A DNA stretch of 64,000 bases from JABFXC01 sp045804265. GTDB taxonomy: Bacteria > Gemmatimonadota > Gemmatimonadetes > Gemmatimonadales > Gemmatimonadaceae. Position numbers and translations under genes: made by a program. Below, in pieces: positions 58,345 to 64,000 of this stretch (positions within the stretch are counted from its first letter, which is position 1; each line of letters begins with the position of its first letter). Under the pieces are notes generated by a model. That model had not been told where the DNA came from. It did no database searches and worked only from the letters and a program-made list of their open reading frames with translations. The stretch is from positions 1 through 64,000 of the forward strand of contig JBJMNK010000127.1 of assembly GCA_045804265.1 (NCBI GenBank), in the 5' to 3' direction.

Positions 58345-58886
58345 ATGCGCGAGTCGTCGGCGCGGCTGCGGTGCTGGTCCTCGCGTTAGGCGCGGCCTTC
58401 GTCAGGACGCCCGAAGCGGGGAACGGGAGTCAGGCCAGCGCACGCGCGCTCGCAGACGAGATCGAGCATGAGACCGATCACGTCACCGCGCTCGAGCTGG
58501 CCGAATGGATTCGCGAGCGGCGGCCCGGGTTGCGGGTGATCGACGTCCGCGCTGATTCCGAGTACGCCGCCTACCACATTCCCACCGCCGAGCGCATTCC
58601 GCTCACCGGGCTCGCGACTGCGCGCATCGATCCGCGCTCAACGCTGGTGCTCTACTCTGAAGGCGGGGCGCACGCGGCGCAGGGCTGGGTCCTGCTGCGC
58701 ACCGCCGGCGTGCGCAACGTCTACTTCCTGCGCGGCGGGATACTCGACTGGATGGACGACGTCATGAACCCAGTGACGTCCTCCGATCTCACGCGCTACT
58801 TCGGCGGCACAGCGCGCACGAACGCGGTGCCGCTCCCCGGGGGTGCGACCCAGGTCGTGGCGCGGATGCGCCGGCGGTCATGCTGA
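58341..58886 (+). CDS. Membrane-anchored rhodanese with Ser in place of active-site Cys
   Basis: 181 residues, ATGA overlap. N-terminal hydrophobic anchor (VVGAAAVLVLALGAAFV). Single rhodanese domain (about 45-145): LRVIDVRADSEYAAYHIPTAE, then LVLYS106EGGAHAAQGW where the catalytic Cys would be, GGILDWMD. The replaced residue means no persulfide can form at the usual site. The only Cys is the last residue, C181. It may be a scaffold or binding domain. The next gene overlaps by 7 bp. Confidence 0.88.
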   Translation: MNARVVGAAAVLVLALGAAFVRTPEAGNGSQASARALADEIEHETDHVTALELAEWIRERRPGLRVIDVRADSEYAAYHIPTAERIPLTGLATARIDPRSTLVLYSEGGAHAAQGWVLLRTAGVRNVYFLRGGILDWMDDVMNPVTSSDLTRYFGGTARTNAVPLPGGATQVVARMRRRSC

Positions 58887-60214
58887 TCAGCGAGCTGCGG
58901 TCGCGCGAGTTCTCCCGCCTGGACGAGAGCGACCACGCGTACCTCGACTACACGGGCGCGGCGCTCCATCCGGGGAGTCTCGTCGACGAGCACGCAGCGA
59001 TGCTTCGCGGCGCGGTACTCGGCAACCCGCATTCGGAGAGCCAGGCATCGCTCGCCAGCTCGGCGCTGCTGTGCGAAGCGCGCGAGCGTGTGCGGCGATT
59101 CTTCCACGCTGATGACTACGAGGTCGTCTTCACGGCCAACGCGTCGGGCGCGGTGCGGCTGGTCGCCGAGAGCTTCCCGTTCGCGCCCGAGCAGAGCTTC
59201 GTGCTCACCGCCGACAACCACAACTCGGTCAACGGCATTCGCGAGTACGCGCGGCGCGCCGGTGCGCGCGTGACGTACGTTGCGATGGACGCGGAGCTGC
59301 GCATCGGAAGCACGACGCTGCCTGACGGTCCCGGGCTGTTCGCCGTTCCGGCACAGTCGAATTTCTCGGGAGTGAAGCACTCGATGGAACATGTCGCGAG
59401 AGCTCGCGCTCGCGGCCATCAAGTCCTGCTCGACGCCGCGGCGTTCGTCCCGACCAGCACTCTCGACCTGCGCACGGTGCGGCCGGAATTCGTTGCGCTC
59501 TCGTTCTACAAGATGTTCGGCTATCCGACCGGAGTCGGCGCGCTGCTGGCGAGAACCGACGCGCTGGCGACGCTGCGGCGTCCGTGGTTTGCCGGCGGGA
59601 CGGTCGAACACGTGCGGCTCGACCCGCCGCAGCACGAACTGCGCGAAGGTCCCGAGGCGTTCGAGGATGGCACCGTGAACTTCCAGGCCATCGGCGCGAT
59701 CCCCGCCGGGCTCTCATGGCTGGCGAAGCACGGCGTCGAACAGATCGGCGCGCATGCGCTGTCGCTCGCGCGACGCCTCGATGAAGAGCTGGGCGCGCTG
59801 CGCTACCGCAACGGGCGAGCGATGGTGACGCTGTACGGCCCGCGCGACTGGAGCAGCCGGGGTGCGGTCGTGACCTTCAACGTCCGCGCGCACGACGGAT
59901 CGTTGATCGCACACGAAGTCGTCGAGGCGGCAGCGCGCGAGGCACGCGTCTCCGTGCGCGGCGGCTGCTTCTGCAACCCCGGCGCGGCCGAGGCGCTGGG
60001 TCTTGGCTTCGGCGCCCTGGTGCCCGGTGCGGTCCGCGCATCGTTAGGCGCAGCCAGCAACGAGCGCGACGTCGAGCGGCTGGTGCATGTGATCGCGGCG
60101 CTGGCCGGCACCGCCGGCCGTAGCTCGCCCTCGCGTGCCCTCGTGCAATCAGCACCACCAGCACCGCGGGTCGCGGCGGTCGCGATGGACCGCACCGCTA
60201 GAATGCTTCGTTGA
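58880..60214 (+). CDS. Class V aminotransferase (MOCOS/cysteine desulfurase-like)
   Basis: 444 residues. PLP Lys211 in ALSFYKMFGYPTGVG, as in the N-terminal domain of molybdenum-cofactor sulfurase. Catalytic Cys candidates C363 and C365 in RGGCFCNPGAAEAL. Starts LDYTGAALHPGSL, with NPHSESQASL near residue 50. It should mobilise sulfur from cysteine as an enzyme persulfide. Co-occurrence with rhodaneses and YeeE points to sulfane-sulfur delivery; the acceptor is unknown. No MOSC domain is attached. Overlaps the convergent barrel gene by 17 bp. Confidence 0.88.
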   Translation: MLISELRSREFSRLDESDHAYLDYTGAALHPGSLVDEHAAMLRGAVLGNPHSESQASLASSALLCEARERVRRFFHADDYEVVFTANASGAVRLVAESFPFAPEQSFVLTADNHNSVNGIREYARRAGARVTYVAMDAELRIGSTTLPDGPGLFAVPAQSNFSGVKHSMEHVARARARGHQVLLDAAAFVPTSTLDLRTVRPEFVALSFYKMFGYPTGVGALLARTDALATLRRPWFAGGTVEHVRLDPPQHELREGPEAFEDGTVNFQAIGAIPAGLSWLAKHGVEQIGAHALSLARRLDEELGALRYRNGRAMVTLYGPRDWSSRGAVVTFNVRAHDGSLIAHEVVEAAAREARVSVRGGCFCNPGAAEALGLGFGALVPGAVRASLGAASNERDVERLVHVIAALAGTAGRSSPSRALVQSAPPAPRVAAVAMDRTARMLR

Positions 60215-61292
60215 GCGCGACGTAGAGCCCGGACTGGCCGGCGCCAGCCCGCGCGTAGTCGACGCGGATGTCGCTGCGCGAGCCGGAGAACAACGTCCAG
60301 CGCAACCCGGCGCCGTACGACGGCAGCGTCCGCACATCAGCGCCGAACAGCGCTGACGGGCGCGGCGCGATGCGCCCCGCGCCGCCGAACGCCGCGTACC
60401 CGAGCCGGCGCCAGAGTGGCGCGCGATACTCTCCCTGCACCGCCGCGAGGTCACGGTCGCGGAAGCGCCCGCGAGTGTAGCCGCGCAGGTAGTTCGAGTT
60501 CCCGACCAGCGACAGCTGATCGAACGGTGCGTCACCGCCGGTCAGCTCGGTCACGGCCTGGACCGCGAACACGCGACTCCCGCCTAACGGCAGGTAGTGC
60601 CGACCATCGGCGACGAGCCGGCGGAAGTCATAGTCCGAACCGGAACGGGCGCCGGAGTACGATCCCGTCAGCTGCACGAAGCTGCCGCGAGCCGGTGCGA
60701 AGACGTCGTCGCGATCGTCCCAGAGCGCGCCAGCCTGCAACTGCGAGAGGATTCCACCAGCGTCGCCGAACACCCGGCCCCCGCCAAGTGTGCCGTCAGG
60801 CGCGGTCCGCGTGACCCGGCTGTTCTGGAAGCTGTACCCGCCGAGCAGGTAGAGCGGACCGCGAACGCGTCGCTGCACCAGCGCCGAGGCGATGAATGCC
60901 TCCGGCGTATAGAACTCCTCGGCCGACGCGGGCGCACGGTCGCCGAAGCCGTAGAAGGGGAGTGGATAGCGATTCCATTCGAGTCGCCCCGTTACGTGCC
61001 ACGCGTTCCCCGCGCTCCAGCGGTCCATCGAGGCGAACACCATCGCCTGGCTCTTCGCCGTGTAGCTCGCGAAGAGCTGCGCGGTGGATGGGCGGGTCGC
61101 CGTATCGGCAGTCTGCCTGACGCGAAACACCGTGGCGCCATACTGCAGCCCCGTCTCGGGAGCAGAGCCGAGATACGGTAGGACGAACATCCTCGAGCTG
61201 GCCGCGGCCTGTCCCTTCAGCGATGGGCCGATGCCGATGATGCTGACCGCGAGCGCGGCGGTCACGAGGAAAGAACGGATGGACATGTTCAT
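60198..61292 (-). CDS. Omp85/BamA-like outer-membrane barrel protein
   Basis: 364 residues. Signal peptide LVTAALAVSIIGIGPSLKGQA. No POTRA repeats. Barrel strands with the surface-antigen hallmarks: DDRDDVFAPARGSFVQLTGSY, NYLRGYTRGRFRDRDLAAVQ then GEYRAPLWRRLGYAAFGG (RGY and EYR motifs) and a C-terminal Phe. A POTRA-less Omp85 of this length resembles the patatin-free D15 proteins. Function probably translocation or lipid contact, unproven. Confidence 0.85.
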   Translation of the reverse strand: MNMSIRSFLVTAALAVSIIGIGPSLKGQAAASSRMFVLPYLGSAPETGLQYGATVFRVRQTADTATRPSTAQLFASYTAKSQAMVFASMDRWSAGNAWHVTGRLEWNRYPLPFYGFGDRAPASAEEFYTPEAFIASALVQRRVRGPLYLLGGYSFQNSRVTRTAPDGTLGGGRVFGDAGGILSQLQAGALWDDRDDVFAPARGSFVQLTGSYSGARSGSDYDFRRLVADGRHYLPLGGSRVFAVQAVTELTGGDAPFDQLSLVGNSNYLRGYTRGRFRDRDLAAVQGEYRAPLWRRLGYAAFGGAGRIAPRPSALFGADVRTLPSYGAGLRWTLFSGSRSDIRVDYARAGAGQSGLYVALNEAF

Positions 61293-61446
61293 GAGATCTT
61301 CGCCGGTTCGTCTGTTACGCGCGTGGTGGCCAGGCGAAGGATGCCGATGGCGGCGACGACGAGAAATACGTCGCCTGACGTAGCGACCGCGGTCCCGGCG
61401 ATTTCACGCTGGCCGTCGGCCGGGGGACGGGGTACGATAGAATCCG

Positions 61447-62064
61447 ATGCCGAAACACCGTCACGACCCGTCAGCCGCGAGCAGCGCGGCACCCGCCGCC
61501 CTGCCACCGGGTTATTCGATCCGCCGGGCGACCAGCGCCGATGGTGCCGACATCGCGCATCACAGGCGCGCGATGTTCGAGGACATCGGCGTCGACGCGA
61601 ATCTCGATGTCGTGGAGCAGGCGTTCGCCGACTGGCTCCCGACGCGCCTCGACCGGACGTACTTCCACTGGCTCGCGGCACACGAGGGGCGCGCGATCGG
61701 GAGCGCGGGAGTGATGCTCCTCGACTGGCCGCCGTCGCCGCGCGACCCGCGCGGCGGGCTCGGCTTCGTCTACAACGTCTACGTCGATCCGGGCCACCGG
61801 CGGCGGGGGATCGCCCGCGCCCTGATGCTCGCGCTCCACGACTGGGCAACGGAGCGCGAGCTGGGGGCGATGTCGCTCCACGCCAGCGAGCACGGGCGCC
61901 CGCTCTACGAAGCGTTAGGCTACATGCCGACCAACGAGATGCGGATCGACTTCCTCGCCCTCGCCCGCGGCGAGTGGCCGGCGCCAGCAGTCGCGGCGCC
62001 AGCCGGCCGGCTGCTCGACGCGCCGCCTAACGTGCGCGAGCAGCAGCCGTCGTCGCGCGGATGA
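61447..62064 (+). CDS. GNAT-family N-acetyltransferase
   Basis: 205 residues. Fold elements: SIRRATSADGADIAHHRRAM, GRAIGSAGVMLLDWPPSP, GFVYNVYVDPGHRRRGIARA with the acetyl-CoA pyrophosphate loop Q/R-x-x-G-x-G/A (RRRGIA) and LHASEHGRPLYEALGYMPTN. Substrate unknown. The 3' end overlaps the convergent glycosidase gene by 38 bp. Confidence 0.88.
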   Translation: MPKHRHDPSAASSAAPAALPPGYSIRRATSADGADIAHHRRAMFEDIGVDANLDVVEQAFADWLPTRLDRTYFHWLAAHEGRAIGSAGVMLLDWPPSPRDPRGGLGFVYNVYVDPGHRRRGIARALMLALHDWATERELGAMSLHASEHGRPLYEALGYMPTNEMRIDFLALARGEWPAPAVAAPAGRLLDAPPNVREQQPSSRG

Positions 62065-63244
62065 ACGACACCTCGGCCGGGTCGAACGGCGTGCCGTCGG
62101 CGCGGAAGATGTCGTGGAACCAGACCTTGGGCTCGGTGGTGTACTCCTGCGTCCACGAGTCCCAGGGATAGATCGTCTGCGTCTTCCCGGACACGAAGCC
62201 CCAGTTGATCGCGCCGACGTGCCGGCGGACGAAGATCGGCATGATCGCCTGGAAGGTGCTTCCGCGCGGCCGCGCCATGTACTCGCTGCAGATGATCGGC
62301 CGCCCGTAGCGCTCGAGCGCGGTGATCAATCGCTCGACGTTGGTGCTGTCGTCGTAGCTGTGGAACGTTATGACGTCCGAGCTGTCGAGCATGTAGGCGA
62401 CCAGCGGCGGGACGCGCGCCGGATCCACCCAGTCGCCCTTCCACGGCGCCGCGGTCAGCGGCTGCGACGGATTCATCTCCCGCGCCCAGACGAATGCCTT
62501 CCGCATCAGCTGGAACGCGCGCTCGCCCTTGTCCAGCGGCTCGTAGGCGATGTACGCCGGCCGGTTGGTGTTGTCCGGCTCGTTGAAGATGTCCCACGCC
62601 ACCACGCGGCGGTCGTTGGCGAAGTGGCCGACCACACCCTGCACGTACGGACGCAGCTCCTCGTAGCGCATGGTGTCGGACAGCACCGCCGCGCCGGGGC
62701 TCTGCACCCATCCCGAGTTGTGCAGGTGCGGGATCGGCTGCCGCTGCCGGCCGAGGTGCGGCATCGGGTCCCAGACCGCGTCGAAGAGCACGAACATCGG
62801 ACGGATGTGGTGCCGGTCGGCGATCGCCACGAACTGGTCCAGCCGCCCGAGGAAGCCGATCGAGTCCTGCTTCCAGAGCTGGTCGTGGAGGAAGACCCGC
62901 ATCGTGTTCATGCCTAACGATTCGGCCCACCCCAGCTCGCGGTCGATCGCCGCCGGATCGAAGCTCTCCTTCTGCCACATCTCGAGCTGGTTGATCGCGG
63001 TGCTCGTCGCATAGTTGCTTCCGGCCAGCCAGCCGGTCGAGTCGGCCCAGGCTTTCGCTCGTGCCTTCGTCCAGACGGCGCGGGGCGTACCGCGATGCGT
63101 CGCGGCGGCGACCGGCGTCGGCATTGCCGTCGCCGCGGCCGCGTTCGCGCACCCGGCCAGCGCGTTAGGCAGGACCGCCAGCACAACGCCGAGCGTGATC
63201 CGCCGCGCGCGCAGCGACTGCACGCGCATCGACAGCGAGCGCAT
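62027..63244 (-). CDS. GH5-like glycoside hydrolase, lipoprotein
   Basis: 405 residues. Lipobox LAGC with Cys32. TIM-barrel: GWLAGSNYATSTAINQLEMW, GMNTMRVFLHD, RPMFVLFDAVWDP, VVAWDIFNEPDN with proposed acid Glu222, SDVITFHSYDD, PIICSEYMARP with proposed nucleophile Glu321, GAINWGFVSGKTQT. A clan-A retaining glycosidase, closest in feel to GH5. Outer-membrane or periplasmic. Downstream of and coupled (TGATG) to an aldose epimerase, suggesting sugar utilisation. TAG stop in an octamer. Confidence 0.85.
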   Translation of the reverse strand: MRSLSMRVQSLRARRITLGVVLAVLPNALAGCANAAAATAMPTPVAAATHRGTPRAVWTKARAKAWADSTGWLAGSNYATSTAINQLEMWQKESFDPAAIDRELGWAESLGMNTMRVFLHDQLWKQDSIGFLGRLDQFVAIADRHHIRPMFVLFDAVWDPMPHLGRQRQPIPHLHNSGWVQSPGAAVLSDTMRYEELRPYVQGVVGHFANDRRVVAWDIFNEPDNTNRPAYIAYEPLDKGERAFQLMRKAFVWAREMNPSQPLTAAPWKGDWVDPARVPPLVAYMLDSSDVITFHSYDDSTNVERLITALERYGRPIICSEYMARPRGSTFQAIMPIFVRRHVGAINWGFVSGKTQTIYPWDSWTQEYTTEPKVWFHDIFRADGTPFDPAEVSFIRATTAAARAR

Positions 63245-64000
63245 CAGCGCGCGACCCCGAAGGTGAACGTCGTCCGCGTGCGGTACTGCTGGCCGGGCCG
63301 GAGGATCGTGCTCGGGAAGTTCGGGTGGTTCGGCGAATCGGGGAAGTGCTGCGTCTCGAGCGCGAGCCCGTAGCGGTAGTGATAGATCTGGCCGCCCTTC
63401 CCCGTGATCGAGCCGTCGAGGAAGTTGCCGGTGTAGAACTGCACCCCGGGCTCCATCGTCGCGATGTCCATCGTCCGCCCCGTCGTCGGCTCGACGACGC
63501 GCACCGCGTGCACCATCGAGTCCGGCGCGGCGCCGCGACGGTTCAGCACCCAGTTGTGATCGTAGCCGCCGCCGAAGCGGATCTGCTGGTTCTGCTTCTG
63601 GTCGATCCGGGCGCCGATCGCGGTCGGCGTGCGGAAATCGAATGGCGTCCCCGCTACCGGCATCAGCTCACCGGTCGGGATCAGCGTCGTGTCCACCGGG
63701 GTGATCGCGTCGGCGTCGATCATCAGCACGTGGCCGAGGATGTCGCGGCTCGCGTTGCCGGCGAGGTTCCAGTAGCTGTGCTGCGTGAGGTTCACGGGTG
63801 TCGCCTTCGTCGTCGTCGCGAGGTAATCGACGACGAGCTGGTCCTGGTTGGTCAGCGTGTACGTGACCTTCGTCGTCAGCGCGCCGGGATATCCCTCTTC
63901 CATGTCGGCGCTGGTGTACGTCAGCACGAGCCCGACGCCACTCGCGTTCTGGAACGGCGTCGCCGCCCACACGACCTTGTCGAAGCCCTTCAGCCCGCCG
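63244..64000 (-). CDS. galM: Aldose 1-epimerase (GalM-like), 5' end outside the window
   Basis: At least 251 residues; open to the window edge, where GGLKGFDKVVW is the typical GalM segment, so about 120 residues including the N-terminus are missing. VNLTQHSYWNLAGNAS carries the catalytic His; IDADAITPVDTTLIPTGEL follows; Glu of LALETQHFPDSPNHPNFPS is the general base region. Interconverts alpha and beta aldose anomers. Precedes the GH5-like gene with 1-bp overlap. Confidence 0.9.
   Translation of the reverse strand, partial: GGLKGFDKVVWAATPFQNASGVGLVLTYTSADMEEGYPGALTTKVTYTLTNQDQLVVDYLATTTKATPVNLTQHSYWNLAGNASRDILGHVLMIDADAITPVDTTLIPTGELMPVAGTPFDFRTPTAIGARIDQKQNQQIRFGGGYDHNWVLNRRGAAPDSMVHAVRVVEPTTGRTMDIATMEPGVQFYTGNFLDGSITGKGGQIYHYRYGLALETQHFPDSPNHPNFPSTILRPGQQYRTRTTFTFGVAR

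Larger units (their letters stand above)
2188..63170. repeat. Dispersed octamer CGTTAGGC/GCCTAACG, about 56 exact copies
   Basis: Exact copies by start: 2188, 5559, 6417, 6841, 8209, 8829, 10196, 12797, 13570, 14497, 15074, 17941, 19653, 20393, 21170, 22326, 22524, 23834, 24263, 24931, 25341, 27558, 28616, 30343, 31583, 31925, 32487, 32720, 33181, 34661, 34712, 35621, 36403, 37269, 40674, 41965, 42460, 43442, 45540, 46514, 46883, 49120, 49816, 50964, 51914, 53993, 54551, 57101, 57606, 58384, 60042, 60582, 61913, 62025, 62912, 63163. Hand-counted; a few may be missed. Both orientations occur in genes of both strands. One-base relatives CGTCAGGC, GGTTAGGC and CGTTAGGG are also common. Confidence 0.9.

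Overview
The window looks like the chromosome of a high-GC, diderm, probably soil-dwelling bacterium. The mix of very large BNR/VPS10-type beta-propeller proteins, lipoprotein hydrolases, a type IV pilin, GSI-alpha plus GSIII glutamine synthetases, an Omp85-type barrel and a TTAGGC-rich word usage is what I would expect of Gemmatimonadota. That assignment is inferred from gene content and style, not from a marker gene. There is one tRNA (Cys, GCA), no rRNA, no CRISPR array and no insertion sequence.

Layout. 1-4.9 kb: a charge-block Lys/Gly-rich protein, a flavodoxin with a His-rich tail, an HD-GYP response regulator, a zinc-ribbon membrane protein and a CBS-pair protein. 5.1-8.9 kb: two convergent, unrelated-length glutamine synthetases (GSI and GSIII) around a strong bidirectional hairpin. 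9-15 kb: DUF6496 protein, PAP2 phosphatase and deoxynucleoside kinase (4-bp overlap), tRNA-Cys, cupin, GntR regulator, type IV pilin, STAS-like protein and a non-classical SDR. 15-20.5 kb, minus strand: a 1143-residue BNR-repeat protein, DUF1801 protein and a type B carboxylesterase. 20.8-25.1 kb: a sugar-oxidation cluster (GMC oxidoreductase, gluconate-dehydrogenase-like subunit 3, Gfo/Idh/MocA, NagB-like). 25-30.3 kb: two secreted/lipoprotein genes, then a CsoR-controlled copper operon (HMA chaperone, membrane cupredoxin, CopA, CsoR) whose operator is readable. 30.3-33.2 kb: NorQ/NorD pair. 33.3-37.6 kb, minus strand: porin, YceI, DUF3108 and a membrane/SRPBCC protein.

37.8-49.6 kb is an island of three universal stress proteins, a PAS-GAF kinase, a NarL-type regulator, a second DegS-like kinase lacking its phosphoacceptor His, a Zn alcohol dehydrogenase, an atypical P-type ATPase and a PPOX-fold protein. 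This is the composition of a hypoxia/dormancy (Dos-like) stimulon. 49.7-56.1 kb: a calcineurin-type phosphoesterase, a peroxiredoxin/DsbA pair and an HK-RR pair. 56.3-60.2 kb is a fully coupled sulfur-trafficking operon: tandem rhodanese, split YeeE/YedE transporter, Ser-substituted rhodanese and class V aminotransferase. 60.2-64 kb: Omp85-like barrel, GNAT acetyltransferase, GH5-like lipoprotein and a truncated aldose 1-epimerase.

Three dispersed-repeat phenomena overlay the genes. An octamer CGTTAGGC/GCCTAACG occurs about 56 times, mostly inside genes, forcing otherwise rare TTA/CTA codons and often supplying stop codons. A near-perfect palindrome element built on GGGGTCAGAGCACTTGAAA occurs twice. 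Intergenic arrays of GGGGTCA heptads and of GCCGTTAGC nonamers are arranged as inverted arms. Translational coupling by ATGA or GTGA overlaps is frequent (at least ten junctions).
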